DNA of 64,000 nt from Mucidula mucida (GCA_015501055.1 JADNYV010000018.1:352731-416730); one strand, 5' to 3'. Shown: positions 22,086 through 34,612, counted from the first letter of the stretch. The notes: generated from the sequence alone by a model not told the origin. Program-made: numbers and translations.

Positions 22086-23490
22086 TTAGTTGCTGGTTTC
22101 CACCAACGCTCTGTACATAACCAGTCCATCCGTAGTACCGAACGTGGCGGGCGTTTCGGCGCCAATGAAAAAGACATCCCCTTCGTTGATCTCCAACGAT
22201 TCTCCGGACCAAGACACACGACCTTCGCCCTCCGTGACGACGACAAGGCTCGGTCCACTGACGGCACGGTGTTCTTCCTCACCTTGGCTCAATTTCACCT
22301 GTACAACAGAAAATTCAGGAATGGGAGGATCATAGAGCATGCTCGCGGGAGAAGCAAACATGGTGGGCTGTACACGATGCCTGGACGCGTCCGCAGATAC
22401 GTATGTCAAGCCGCCGATTAAGTTGGGAATATCACGAAGCTTTGGCGTAAGTCCTGCGCGAATAACGTTGTCTGAATTTGCCATGCATTCGATGATATCT
22501 ACGGAATCGCGCGTTAGGTCGGGACCTCGTGATTATAAAAGCACCAACCCCCGGACACATATGCATGAGGTTCTCCGGCTCCCAGGAATATCGCCTCTCC
22601 AGGCTCCAATTTGACGTAGTTGAGAATAAAGGCACAGAACACTCCAATGTCACCAGGAAACTGAGAGTTGAGGCGGAGGACGAGGGACTCGAGCTCTCCT
22701 TCTCCTGCTCTCAAGTACCTGGCTACAAGAAGACCCAGTTGTGCCTTGACGGCATCCTTTTCAGCCGTCATCAGCGCAGCGAAAAGATCTTTGAGGGCCG
22801 CTTTTTCAGTTGGGCCGGTGGGTGTTGTCGATTCGGCGATGGCGAAGAAGGTATCAAGAATGGACTGAGGTATCAGAGCGGCAAGCTCGGGAGTTGTGGT
22901 AATGTTGTGGGCAATGTTGGGCAAGGGAAGAAAGCCACATAGCGCACGGAATGGAGTAAGAGCAAGGGCGAGTTCGGGCTTATGATTGTCATCTTTTTTG
23001 AACCGTGTAAGGAGTGTAACTGATTGATACAATTGATTGCTTACCTTTGTAAATCTTGGGTAGCTCGGCGTGTAGCTTCTCCGCCGTCGCCTTGTCAGGA
23101 TGGGTCTGGATACTCAGAGCCTTCTCGATGGAGAGGACTTTAAACAGAAAGGGTAGATTGCCGTCTGCAGCACCAGAAAAGCGTTTGATGATGTTTTCGC
23201 CGAGCAACGAGGGATGGTCCTTGAGATATGAAGCCAACGACGCGTCCGATGACAATTTGGAGGGCGACGTGGGATGAGTACCCATCCAGAGCTGTAATAA
23301 ACCTTGCCATCTTGCAGGCAAAGAGTAGGAGGCCCGATGTACTCACTTCAGCGTACGGCTTGTCATTTTGGAGCTGAAAACCTGGATAGCTGGCAGCTGC
23401 GGCTAGATGGGCGACGGCTGAGGTGGATCCCAGCTTTCCCCAGTCATACTGCTGGGTGGTGGGGATAATCTTGAAAATTGGCGCGACCAT
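22086..23490 (-). CDS. PMI40: Mannose-6-phosphate isomerase
   Basis: A type I phosphomannose isomerase: a cytosolic zinc enzyme that interconverts fructose-6-phosphate and mannose-6-phosphate, feeding GDP-mannose for glycosylation and the cell wall. The start at 23490 reads MVAPIFKIIPTTQQYDWGKL, the normal N-terminus. Zinc and active-site motifs are visible: SIQTHPDKATAEKLH (Gln and His ligands, about 23060-23120) and LGAGEPHAYVSGG (Glu/His, about 22550). Then come IIECMANSDNVIRAGLTPK, a C-terminal beta domain and the stop at 22086. Four or five exons, no break seen. The start is only 68 bases from that of the divergent NOSIP-like gene. Confidence 0.95.
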
Positions 23491-23558
23491 CAGTCGTGAT
23501 ATATACAAAGGGAAGGAAGGACGCACTTGCCCGATTCGGCCCTTGTTCTCATACTCTC
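23491..23558. promoter_or_regulatory. 68-bp shared promoter region between divergent genes
   Basis: The start codons of the isomerase (23490, minus) and the NOSIP homologue (23559, plus) are separated by only 68 bases. Both leaders and the core promoters must lie in this interval or overlap the opposite gene. Confidence 0.6.
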
Positions 23559-24824
23559 ATGACGAAACACAGCAAAAACAATACCGCCTCCTCCATATTC
23601 TCGTATGCAGAGTACAAAAAGCTTGACTATGGGACGAAAAAGGTGACAAATTTGCTTCAACCTGAAGGGAACACAAGTAACAAATACGCAGCAACGACTA
23701 GGAAATGAATCCATGCGTCGCTTCGATTCATGCGCGCTCTGTCTCGCTAGTGCCAGAGAGCCTCTAGCATGCAACGAAGGTCATCTATTCTGCAAGGAAT
23801 GCGCATATACGGATCTCTGTGAGTGTCTTTACCAGGGAGACACGCTCTTGGAATTAACCATTGTCAGTGACGCAGAAAAAGGACATCAAACAGCAGAAAG
23901 CCAAGCTCGAGAAGATGAAGCGTGAAGCAGAGGAAGAAAAGGAACGCGCCAAACAGGCTGCCCGTGAACGCGTCTTGCTCGAGTTTGAGCGGGGTCAGCT
24001 TGGGCTTGCCGCGACAGCGACTACTGGCACGACATCTGCGGGCGAGTCTAGTAAGGAAGGTAAACGCCATGCTAAGAGTCTCTCTTACATTCCTAACATT
24101 AGTAGGTAGAGGCCTAAAGCGAAAATTCTCCTTCGACTCCTCCAAAGTGGAAAGCCTTGCACAGGAAGCAGAAGAGGAGCGCTTCGCCAGATTGAACGCG
24201 AACAAGCAGAGGCTCTTCGCAATAAGCTGCCAGACTTTTGGCTTCCCTCGTTAACCCCCACGTACTCGTCCTCAGGTCCACCTAGGGCTATAACAGACGT
24301 CAAGCTTCAGACTACATGTCGAGGTGGAAGCCCTGCCCACCCCATAGCGTGCGTATTTCTTTTGCATCGCGTATCCTCTTTATTGATTGCCTCCAGAATG
24401 AAGAACCTGACGCCAGTCAAGTTCATCTACTACTCCAAGACTTCTTCCTCGGGTTCTGAAACTGCTGGAAAGGATGAGGAATCCAAACCTATGTGTCCGT
24501 CATGCAAGAAGATATTATCCAATAGCATGCTCATGTTCTGTCGGTAACCTCCCCTTCCCGAGAGTCCCTCGCTTACCCCTTTGCAGTAATGAAGCCTTGT
24601 GCTCATGTCGTCTGCAAGACATGCACCGAATCCTTGGTACGGCCTTCGAAACAGTGCATCGTGTGCGATTCCAAGTTATCTGAGAGCGATGTCATTGAGC
24701 TCAAACGAGAAGGTTGGTCAAAGCTTTGTTCTAGTGCTTATAGCTAACGAAATGCGCAGGTACTGGCTTTGCTGGTGGTGGAATGGCAGAATCTTCACGG
24801 ACAGGGATTGCTTTTCAAGGCTAA
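23559..24824 (+). CDS. NOSIP-like U-box/RING protein
   Basis: A homologue of nitric oxide synthase-interacting protein, a conserved nuclear E3-type protein linked to splicing complexes. The start MTKHSKNNTASSIFSYAEYK is the hallmark N-terminus. It is followed by FDSCALCLASAREPLACNEG and HLFCKECAYTDL, a modified RING/U-box half. Then come a coiled, charged region (KKDIKQQKAKLEKMKREAEE), KLPDFWLPSLTPTYSSSG, MKNLTPVKFIYYSK, CPSCKKILSNSMLMFC and KPCAHVVCKTCTESLV, which form the second zinc-binding module. The end reads GTGFAGGGMAESSRTGIAFQ, stop 24822-24824. The frame breaks at about 24178, within the EAEEE/ALRQIE stretch; one added G would restore it. The family is single-copy housekeeping, so a sequence error is likelier than a real break. 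Confidence 0.88.
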
Positions 24825-26934
24825 TGTAATGTCAGGGTGGAGCTTTTATGCATTTACAACTATGCGTCACGAAGCTTGATGATCAAGAAGACACTCTCAA
24901 CAACCTACCCGATAGCCATTTTGATGACAGAAATCAGTAGTATTTTATGACCTGTGAAGGATAGACGAGGTCTGATATCATTTCTTTGTGGAGATCACAT
25001 TTCTATTCCTTCGTAGAATGCCTCCCAACTTATGAGGCACCAAGACTTCTTGGCTTGCGATGAATATCCTGAGGCGAAGTGAAATTATTTGGAGTTGTCC
25101 TCCAGATTTATGTGTAGTTGCAGCTCATGTTCTGTATCGATCAATCAAGCAGGCATTGGCGATTATACATCCTTGGTACTCTACTCATGCTTCAGACGCC
25201 AGATACTCTCGCAGGTAATCTGCGCTCCCAAAATCACCTTGCAAAGAGACGCTCACATGAAGCTGTAATGCGACATCGCCGCGAACCATAATCTGGGGTT
25301 ACGAATGCTTACTTTCCACCACCATCTCCTATCCTACATAAGGCTGACTTCCGGGTCGAGTCGCGCCCTTCGGCGATACACTGTGGAATATGTTTCACTC
25401 GGCGATAGCGATATCGGTCATTTGTGACAGAGACGCGTCAAGTTCGCGATGCTTGCATTACCGCGATCTATGCGTTTACAGTATGCGATGGGACCTTGGA
25501 TCTGAGCCTATAGCGCATCCAGCTTACTGGAATACGGAAATGAACGCCGTCAATGAGGGGTCTCCTAGGACTTTGGGCAAGTTATACTCATCCTCGCTTC
25601 CTGAAACGATGTGCGGAGCAATTGGTGGCGTCGGTTCCACCTGTAAAATCCTCCGCCTCTAGTTCAGGGCATTACGCCAAGTGAACTCTTCATCACCGTC
25701 TCGCACAACTTGCTACATCTAGACTGCATGGACGCATTGAAGAAAGAGACCACAGTCTTATGCCCTACCTTCTAGGATGCATGGTAATGTAGTACACGAT
25801 CCATGGCCAACTGAGTTGCATAGGTACGACCATCGCGACGACTTTCAGAGTTCTAGTGCTCAGCGCGTTCTTTCTCGTTGACTTTGGACCGTCCTCCACG
25901 GGACCTAAACACCACCTTAGTCGCGAGGGTCTGAAGCAAAATCTGTGGCGGTTGTTCGGCAAGAATTTGTCGAGGACTCTTCCAAGGACTTTGGGTTTAC
26001 GTGAGGTAATCTTCCTTTATTGATTGTAGAGAGGAGTCGAACTTTCTAATTCTTCAACAGGTTCACCAGCCTTCTCAACCTAGATTCAAGCAAGAACTTT
26101 ATAGACTACTATAGTAGGATTGCAGGAACGCCCCCGTTATCGACGCTGTGTTCGTTCTGCATACGATGAGACTCAAAGCCGATTTCGTCCACGGGAAACT
26201 AGAGGAGCAGGAGCCAAGTCCTCGCCCTCTCTGAATCATTTCAGTCCGTGATTCTCATCGTCGAGGCGACCAATCAATTACGCTCCTGATCTATATATCT
26301 CGAGGCGCTAGATCATGGAAAGCACACAAAGACGCAAGCTTGTGTACTGCTTCCGAATCTGAACCACATCCGCAGCCGACGTTTGCAAACGCCGACAGGT
26401 GAACACTTCGGCTCCGGTCTGGCGACGACGAAACCACATGCCAATGAGCGCCGTGTACTCGATATACAGATCTGCCTATGGACCAACGTGCTTGATTCTG
26501 ACTGACTGCCCTTTGAATCGGCGTCGCGCCGAGACGCATCGATAGATACGCGGATTCCGAGCAGGCTAGTGAGCTCAGTGCATGATTCAAGCGCTTCTCA
26601 CTGAGCCCGTGAAACACAATCTGGGTGTCAGCGAGCTGTTTAAGGCGGTTTCGGTCCATGGGTACCCGTAAGATGTTCTGCGCCGGCAGTGGCGGAATCT
26701 TACTATGACCTACAACGACCGAGGTGTTCACCGCTGTGGTATTTTGGCGACTGTGCAGCTATCGGGCGGAGTTCGCAAAGTCCCTTATAATCGGGTGCCA
26801 ATTGCCGTGTGCATCCCCCTCCGTAATAGAAGGTGCCACCGACCCATCATCAATCGAGATCACAAGGCCCTCTGGCGCTTCACATTTTCCATATAACGCG
26901 AGTCGTTGTTTCTCATGTCATTCCTCCTATCGCC
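24825..26934. other. 2.1-kb gene-poor region
   Basis: No frame here has a recognisable domain. The longest (26291-26731, minus; 25390-25662, plus) have irregular composition and no splice partners that I could find. It may contain decayed sequence plus the P450 promoter near its right end. Confidence 0.45.
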
Positions 26935-28984
26935 ATGATTGGTACAGTCAGCATTGTCACCGTTATCGATGCTCTTGCCGCCATTCTTGCCGTCCTTGTG
27001 CTTCATCGCATAGTCGGTGGGAAATCGTCAACGGTGTCCGAGTATGCGCCTGGTCCAGAAGGATTTCCGCTAATAGGCAATCTCCTTGATATGCCTACGG
27101 AGAAGGAATGGCTAACATTCGCGAAATGGAGCGAACTCTATGGTGCGTCTCCTTGTAATCGAGTACGTCTCTTGTAATCTGGCTGCAGGCAGTCTTGTTT
27201 CGTTGAACATCTTGGGTCAACGCATTCTCATTGTCAATTCTGCACAAGTGGCTGTCGATTTGCTCGAAAAAAGAGGCAGCATTTATTCAGACCGACCTAC
27301 ATCGCCTATGGGTGGCGAACTAGTAGGATGGAAGAACACGCTAGTATTTCTGAAATATGGTCCCCGCTTCCGTGCCGGCCGCCGAATGGCTCATCAACTT
27401 TTTGGTAACCACGCCACAATGAAGAAATTCCATCCTGTTGAAGAGCTGGAGACACGACGATTTCTAAAGCGTTTGCTGTGAAGCCGATGGAATTGAACGC
27501 TCACATTCGAAGGTACGTACGCGTTTTCCCTTTGCCTTTGTCCTCGGATATAGTCTCAATTGTCCTTTCCAGGACAGCAGGCGCCATCATCCTGCGAATA
27601 TCGCACGGGTATGAGGTTCAAGAAGAAAACGATGTACTCATAGCTTTGGCTGAAAAAGCCACCAAACAATTCTCGCTCTCCTCCGCCCCAGGAGGATTTT
27701 GGGTTAATCATATTCCAGCCCGTGAGTTAGCTTGTGGATCGCCTCTATTTACAGAACTCTATATTTTCTCCAGTGCGCCATATCCCCAAGTGGGTTCCGG
27801 GAGCTGGATTCCAGCGAACGGCGAGGGAATGGGCGAAAACCCTCGCAAGTATGGTCGATATGCCTTACGATTTCGTAAAGCAACAAATGGTGATTGCAGC
27901 CGTTGTTGTATTGCGACTTTGACTGACTGTTGTTATTTAAAGGCTGCTGGAAAGGCGCCTTTATCATTCACATCCAGTCAGCTTGAGGGTAGACATCTAA
28001 GCACTGAGGAGGAGTTCAATGTCAAATGGCTTGCAGCTTCCCTTTATTCTGGTGGTGCTGACACTGTAGGTTTTGTGTTTATTTGCTCTTGTTCTTTGCG
28101 CTGACTGTGCTTCGCGGGAAGACCGTAGCCTCTATATATGGCTTCTTCAAGGCAATGATCATGTTTCCGGACGTTCAAACGAAGGCGCAGGCCGAGATTG
28201 ATGATGTCGTTGGTGATAATAGGCTGCCGACATTCGAGGATCGTGACCGACTTCCGTATTTGCATGCGCTAGCCCTTGAAGTCATGCGGTGGCACGCCGT
28301 TGCTCCAGTGGGTATGTCGTATTCTCTCAATGTCTTCTTCCTGTTCTCGTTGTATTGATGTTCCGAAAGGTGTGGCACATCGGCTGATGGAGGACGATAT
28401 CTATGAGAACTGTTTCATTCCAAAAGGAACACTTGTCTTACCCAACGTCTGGTATCTTATTTGAAGGCTATTATGTGAATGTCCGTTGATTCTCTTACAG
28501 GAAAATGCTCCATGATGCTTCAGTATATAAAGATCCATTTGAATTTCGACCGGAACGATTCATGGGAGCCAATCCTGAACCGGATCCACGTAACGTAGCT
28601 TTTGGATTTGGAAGAAGGTCAGAGTGACACGCTGACCTGAAGATTGCAACTCACACTCCGCCAGGATTTGTCCTGGTACGGGTGAAACCTGGGCTTGTAA
28701 CCGTACATCAGCTGATTCTGAATCTAGGTCGAGTTCTAGCGGACGCCTCGATTTTCATCTCTTGCAGCATGACCTTGGCAGTATTCCAACTCAAGAAATA
28801 TTCCGAAAATGGTGTCACTTTTGAACCAGATATAGAGCAAACTACAGGCACAATCAGGTATGTTTCTACTCAAAGAAGATGAATGTGGTCTTCTCACCGC
28901 ATTTCCAGCCACCCATCAGCGTTCAAGTGTGTGATAACGCCCAGGTCGGAAAAGGCTGTGGAATTGGTTAAGCAAGATGGTTAA
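26935..28984 (+). CDS. Cytochrome P450 monooxygenase
   Basis: A basidiomycete microsomal P450 of the kind annotated as O-methylsterigmatocystin oxidoreductase-like. The true substrate is unknown. The N-terminal membrane anchor is [20 protein letters not shown]. Next come the proline-rich hinge [36 protein letters not shown], a helix-C region ([17 protein letters not shown]), the I-helix GGADTTVAS motif (split by an intron), the ExxR motif as ALEVMRW (about 28270-28295), the PERF motif as FRPERFMG (about 28545) and the heme loop FGFGRRICPG (split by an intron at about 28617-28662). The Cys ligand is present. Stop 28982-28984. About ten exons. The frame breaks at about 27477 (RFLKRLL to KPMEL), where one base appears to be missing. 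Confidence 0.92.
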
Positions 28985-29507
28985 ATTTCAGTGGCCCGTG
29001 GGTTACAGTACCGTGACATGCAAGGCTATCTCCCGCTCCTTATTCACGCCTGGATGATTGAAGAAGGACGAAGTAATTCTATGATTTATTTGTCGATTAT
29101 CTATCGTAGGATCCTCTTAATTCCACATGCATTTCCCAGTGGCTTGATCTTCTTGCCTTCCTCGGTCTCGCCAACTTCACGGAGAGAACACGAATGATCA
29201 TCTGCTGCCAAGTTTTGCTCGTTCAAGTCTTGTTCTTTTCGAGATCTAAGATTGTCATGGCAAGTTCCGACCGGAATAAATAGTTATCGTTCTGTATATG
29301 TAGAAAATGGCTGACTATGTGGTCGGAGCCAATCGAATTGCTGTTCAAGTTCGAACTTGTCAAATCGCTGCCAACAAGTTACATAAATCTCGTGAGACAG
29401 CCGCCAGAGGCCGAAACCGCTTTCTATCTTCCACCACCATCACCTCGTCGTTCGCTGTGCACATTTTACGCGTTCAATAGGCCGCCGCAGTCGCCTCACC
29501 CACCGCC
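28985..29507. other. Intergenic spacer
   Basis: This tandem spacer lies between the P450 stop and the CAC2-like start. It should contain the P450 3' UTR and the downstream promoter. No gene is recognised. Confidence 0.5.
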
Positions 29508-32270
29508 ATGCGCTTTCGCACCCTCGAAATTCGATGGCACGACTCAAAACCCATTTCAACCTGTGACTTTCAGCCAACAACATTCAAAAAGGCGCGTCCA
29601 CAAACGACCGGAAACGATGGGAGTAGTATGGAGGCCGCAGAGAAGTGGGCGGAGCAGAAATATCGCCTGGCGACTGGTGGGGAGGACAATCACGTTCGGG
29701 TGCGTCGCTCCGTGGCGTGTCCTGCCTTTCAACAGTCTTATTTTCTTGGAGATATGGATGGTTTACCCTAATATACGCCCGGTTGGACCGCTTTCTGCGT
29801 CGGCGGCGGCTCCGCCTAGACCGCCACGCGTGGAGTACCTTGCCACTCTCAGCAGGCACTCGGCCGCGGTCAATGTTGTGAGATGGAGTCCCAACGGTGC
29901 GTAGGTTTGACCTTTGGACATTTCTCGTCTAATCTACTTGGATTTGCTAGGAGAACTTATAGCGTCTGCTGGAGACGGTCTGTATTCAACTTGTGTTCCT
30001 CATTATCTATCTGACACGTCCTTAGACGGCATGATTATTATTTGGTCGCCCTCTACAACTCCCCAAACGTCAACATATGGCAGTGACTTGAGCCCAGAAG
30101 AATTACAGAATGAAAAGGAGTACTGGAGAGTGCGGTGTATGTTCAGGTTAGTAAACTTTCTTCACCCACTCTTACCTAACTAATGCTCTGTCAGATGTAC
30201 GACAATGCAGGTTTACGATCTCGCATGGAGTCCTACGGGTGAGTATATCATCGCCGGCAGCACAGATAATGCTGCACGCGTATTCCAGTCTACCGACGGT
30301 AAGCACCCTCTTGTTCAATGAATGGTATGTCTGGTATTTGATAACTTTGCAGGTAAATGTGTTCATGAAATCGCGGAACACAATCACTACGTTCAAGGTG
30401 TCTCGTGGGACCCTCTGAACGAATATATTGCGACCCAGTCATCCGACAAATCTATGCACGTATATCGAATCAGCACGAACCGAAATATGTTCGAGGTTCA
30501 TGCTGTTGGCCGCAATAGGGAGATGAGCGTCAGCAGTGGGAAGCGTCATCATAGGACGTCCAGTGTTGTGAGCGAAGATGGACGAGGAAGACAAAACACA
30601 CGACCGCACTTTCGCCGCCGAGAAAGCACCGCTACCGCCACCAGTGATGTGGAATCTGCGCTTGACGACAAGGAAGGTCCTGCGCTCTGGTCGACGACAG
30701 CCACGCCTGTAATTTCGGCAAAGGAAGCAGCGCCGCTTACTCCTGCTACCTCAGTAAGCTCAACTCCCTCCATGTTTCCTCCGCCTGGGCCATCAGAGAA
30801 GAGCATCCCGCAACCTTCTTCGCGAAGATCTTCTTTTAGTGGCTCAAATGCTCCTTCTTCCCCCGCGCCCTCGAACTTCAGTCGATTCAGGTCCCCTAGT
30901 CCCATGCCCGCCCTACCAGCCATCAGGACCGCCGCGTGGCTTCATGCTAGTGGAGATGGTCACGTTGGACTATATGGCGACGAGAGCTACACCAACTTTT
31001 TCCGCAGATTAACTTTCAGCCCCGACGGAGGATTACTTCTTACACCTGCAGGTCAATTCGAAGATCCAGAAGTCGTTGTCAAAGAAGATGATGGTGCACG
31101 GCGAGGAAGGAAGATGCGACCAACCATTACAACAGAAGGGTTAAATGACGCCGACAGCAAGGACAATAGTTCTTGCGTGTACATTTACACACGCGCCAAC
31201 TTCGCACGGCCGCCTGTGGCGCAACTTCCTGGCCATAAGAAGGCGAGTGTGGGTGTACGCTTCAACCCTGTCCTGTTCGAGTTACGGGCTGCTGTTGGGG
31301 ATGTCGAAGGGTCACCTCCGACTGCTACCCTGGAGAAAGGTCCTAACGAGGGTGGCATGGATTTGGACATTGTTGACCAAGCCAAGCAGCGATCCGCCTC
31401 TGAAACTCCCGATAAAATCGCAGCACCTGCTCCGACGCTTCCTGGAGCATCGGGCTCCATGTACAATTATCTCCAATCTCCTGCCTTGTCGCCCATGGAT
31501 GCTTCAGGACTGCCACCGATTACTCCTGCTGCGTCCAAGCCTGGAACACCGATACACGTAGTGAATAACCCAAGTACAATGGCGTTGGGCGCTACTGTGC
31601 CTGCAACTGGATCAGTATTCGCGTTACCTTACCGGATGCTGTTCGCTGTTGTCACGATGGACACTGTGGCTATATACGATACCCAACAAGCCGGGCCGAT
31701 ATGTCTGTTGACCAAGCTACACTATGACGAGTTTACAGACGCCACTTGGTGAGTGTAAACGCGTCTGTTTCGTCGGCATATGGTTTTCTAAAAGACATAC
31801 TCAGGTCGCCTGATGGACAAAGCCTCATCCTTTCGTCGCGCGATGGTTACTGCACTCTGATCGTGTTTGATGAGATTCTCGCTACGTACCACACACAACA
31901 GCAATCTCTTCAGCTTCAATCAATAGCACATCACAACTCTGTGCCCATCGACTTTACTCCAACCTCATCACATCGGCGTAGCGCGTCGATCAGTTCGCGA
32001 GCTGGGACGCCCACGACGACGCCAGGATTTACGAATGTGGCGTTGCCATTTGCGCCTGCTGCGTCAACTTCGAAAATGGCTCCAATTCATCATGAGCCGC
32101 TAACGCCCGCAGGCAGCGTCGATGGTGCTGATACATCTGCAGAGTTTGTTTTTCCACCGAAACGCGAAAGAGAGGACTCGGTCAAAGAGCCTGGCGCCAG
32201 CGAGGAGCATGAACCGCCGAAGAAGAAACGTCGGATCGCTTTGACACGGGTGGGGGACGTGGGTACTTGA
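29508..32270 (+). CDS. CAC2: Chromatin assembly factor 1 subunit B (WD40)
   Basis: The p60/Cac2 subunit of CAF-1, which deposits H3-H4 onto newly replicated DNA in the nucleus. The start [20 protein letters not shown] is the conserved N-terminus. WD40 blades follow: [85 protein letters not shown] and [17 protein letters not shown] large Ser/Pro/Thr-rich linker (about 30500-31700) separates these from the late blades: [60 protein letters not shown] and [20 protein letters not shown]. The tail is basic ([10 protein letters not shown]), with the stop at 32268-32270. About seven exons; no break seen. Confidence 0.95.
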
Positions 32271-32476
32271 CGATTTTGTACTTTTCCTGACTTGTTCTAC
32301 TTAACTGTTTGTATTTTATGCTTCGTTTGATCTTGTCCAATTGTACAATAGCTACATCCGCTTGAAGACTTGTAATGCATGGTGGTGTTTCCAAATAGCG
32401 GCATGGATTATCATGGAGCATACAGCAATGTTTTGGGGTGTGTGACGACGACATAATGTAATGAAACAGTATACAC

Positions 32477-33086
32477 TCAGAACTAAGGACAGGTAAGTAA
32501 AGTGAAGAAATGTAGTGAGAGTGACTGACGCGCAGAGGTGTGAAGAACCACTTGTTCTTGCCCGACAGGTACCGATCCTCAAAGAGCTTCTTGATAGTCT
32601 TCTTGGAGTCCTCCCGCTGCGAAGGCTCCTTGAAGGTGTCGGCGGAGACGGTGCCCTTGATGCCTTCCAGATCGAGGTTGTACCGTGTAGGGAACAGATG
32701 CGAGTAGTTTACGACCTGTTCAATACCCATCAACAACGCAGTCTTCGAGGACATGGCCTACACACACCTTGATGAAGGGCTTGACTTTACTCCTCGCCGC
32801 CAGCTTCTTCTGACCCATACGCCTCGTCACTTTCCGCGGGTAGCGCTCAACGCCGGCAACGATCGCGTGGGGGTATGGCCGCTCCTTGGTTCCATCGTCG
32901 AGCTGCTTGACGACGACAACCTTTTTGCCAGCCTGTCGGCCGTGGAGGACGATGGCGACCTGAGAATTATTGGAGCCGTTAATGTTTGTGCTTTGGAGCG
33001 ATTCTAACCTTTCCGGGCTTGTATACTATCGAGGATACGATTAGTAAGGCGCGTAGGGCGGGGACAGCGAGCTCACCTTTGACCAT
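32477..33086 (-). CDS. RPL27: 60S ribosomal protein eL27
   Basis: A cytosolic large-subunit ribosomal protein. The first exon encodes only MVK. The second gives VYKPGK, then [80 protein letters not shown] and [15 protein letters not shown] last exon (Phe plus stop, 32477-32482) completes the conserved LRF end. The expected length of about 135 residues is reproduced with no gap. Very short 5' exons and several introns are typical of ribosomal protein genes in basidiomycetes. Confidence 0.97.
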
Positions 33087-33948
33087 TTCTTGCGACAACG
33101 ACGACGACGAGACTTTTTGATTGGTTGATAGTTGTTAGGGATAGAGAGGGACCGCTGCTGTACAGTACCAGGCAATCGCCGAGGAACCGGGTGATAAAGG
33201 GATCGAGTTGGGATCGAGCTTTTCGGCGCGTTCTCTTTAGGATTGATTACTATTAGAGGCTCAGCGAATACGGAGGGGACCTCGGCCTTTCCTTGTACAG
33301 TCAAAAGTTCTTGTTTCCAGATCCATGAACGTGCAATTTTACATTCACAGGCGATGCGCATGGGTTGAAGGTCGTGACAAGAGTGGGCGGCTTAGTCGTA
33401 CTTCCGACGAACATTGACCAATGCTCTGCGCGAAGACGACCCATTGACATCGGCAATGAGCTTGTGGCGTAGCAATCGCCACAATAAGGTTCCTATTGAA
33501 ACCGCATGTCGCATTCACGAGACTAGTGTCGTACACTTTATGTCGCATGGTCCTCTGCTTCGATGTAGTAATTCATGTCGTATACACTTATAAATATGCA
33601 GTCAAGTAATGTGGGTAATTGCCTTACGGCGCGTTCAGGTTCTTTCGCGGTCTCATTCGGCGTCGTACCTCAACCACGGTCCCCCCCCAACCTTGAACGA
33701 GGCTGCCGTGCGCAACATGAACAACAAAAACCCAAATCTATAACCAAACGTCCAGAAGAACAATAATGAGCAGTAAATAAATGAGTGGAAGATCAACGAA
33801 TGGAAAGAGTTATCACTATATTAGTAAAGGAAAGTTCGAGTTTCAAAGTCAGACGCGTTCACAGCTCCATCAAATGAATCGCCATCGAGCTGTCAATTTT
33901 CAGAGATGGACTAGAAGCGGATGTCATTGCGAATCGACGTATTGGAAT
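33087..33948. other. 0.86-kb intergenic region
   Basis: This stretch lies upstream of the eL27 gene and downstream of the hydrophobin gene. Short frames on both strands show no known motif. It contains a run of eight C residues near 33680. Nothing else is apparent. Confidence 0.5.
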
Positions 33949-34494
33949 TCAAACGGACGTACTCGGAATACAGCCGATAGAGATGAGACTTCCGTGGCTA
34001 TTATTCTCGCAGCAAACCGCTTGGGACGAACTAGTCAAGCTGTCAGCTTTATTACCCTTTCCAATAACTTCTTTGTATTCACCAGCTACCAGATCCCAAT
34101 CCCAGGACAGAAATGGGCGAGCAATTGAGGCCGACCAGAGTACCAATCTCAGGCAAGGGATACCGAGAGTTCCAAAATGACGCCAAGAAGACCAGTCGGA
34201 TGCGCCGTGGTTTTTTCGACGGAGTTGCAGCACTGAACGGGACCTGTGTTGCATTGTCCCGGAGGGGACCCAGATGGCTTGGTACGTTTGGCGTCTAGAC
34301 GGAACACCTATAAGGAACGGATAATAGGAACGCAAGTGGGCATACGAACTTTCAGAAGGAGTGTGCCTCCTCAACGGCGCCTTGGGTGTTAAACCACGAG
34401 CGAGACGCTGGGCATTGGTCTCCGTGCTGGGGGCAGCCGCTACGAGGCCGACGAAGAGAAGGAGAAAAGCGAGTGTAAGGGTAGAAAACTTCAT
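33949..34494 (-). CDS. Class I hydrophobin, with disrupted frame
   Basis: Hydrophobins are small secreted proteins that self-assemble at air-water interfaces and coat hyphae and fruiting bodies. The signal peptide is MKFSTLTLAFLLLFVGLVAA. A 50-60-base intron follows TPSE, then AKRTKPSGSPPGQCNTGPVQ with CC (cysteines 1-3), NSVEKTT, GLNCSPISVLG (cysteine 4), QAVCCENNSHGSLISIGC (cysteines 6-8) and a short tail to 33949. Two problems stand out: the frame shifts between GVILELSVSL and PEIGTLVGLN, and cysteine 5, expected just before QAVCC, is not encoded near the last splice site. Seven of eight cysteines are visible. Either sequence errors or a decayed copy could explain this. Family assignment is firm. 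Confidence 0.85.
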   Translation of the reverse strand: MKFSTLTLAFLLLFVGLVAAAPSTETNAQRLARGLTPKAPLRRHTPSESSYAHLRSYYPFLIGVPSRRQTYQAIWVPSGTMQHRSRSVLQLRRKNHGASDWSSWRHFGTLGIPCLRLVLWSASIARPFLSWDWDLVAGEYKEVIGKGNKADSLTSSSQAVCCENNSHGSLISIGCIPSTSV

Positions 34495-34603
34495 GGTCCT
34501 ATGTGTGAACTAGAAAAGTTTTACGGGGGGAGGAAGGGAATGGCAGCGGATATCCTGAGGGTAAGAAACGAAACCCGGAATGTTGTAACTTCCTTGATGA
34601 GCC

Positions 34604-34612
34604 CTTTTTATA
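34604..34612 (-). promoter_or_regulatory. TATA box of the hydrophobin gene
   Basis: TATAAAAAG on the minus strand, about 110 bases upstream of the hydrophobin start. This is a strong match to the eukaryotic TATA consensus and fits a highly expressed, regulated gene. Confidence 0.55.

Noticed and set aside
24825..26934. Several 60-146 codon frames as genes
   Set aside because: No domain, no consistent splice sites and no codon pattern like the neighbours.
29317..29904. A 195-codon plus-strand frame
   Set aside because: It overlaps the CAC2 5' exons in a different frame, has irregular composition, and runs through the real intron.
30549..31561. Frames of 93-138 codons inside the CAC2 linker on both strands
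   Set aside because: They are shadows of the low-complexity Ser/Pro linker of the WD40 protein.
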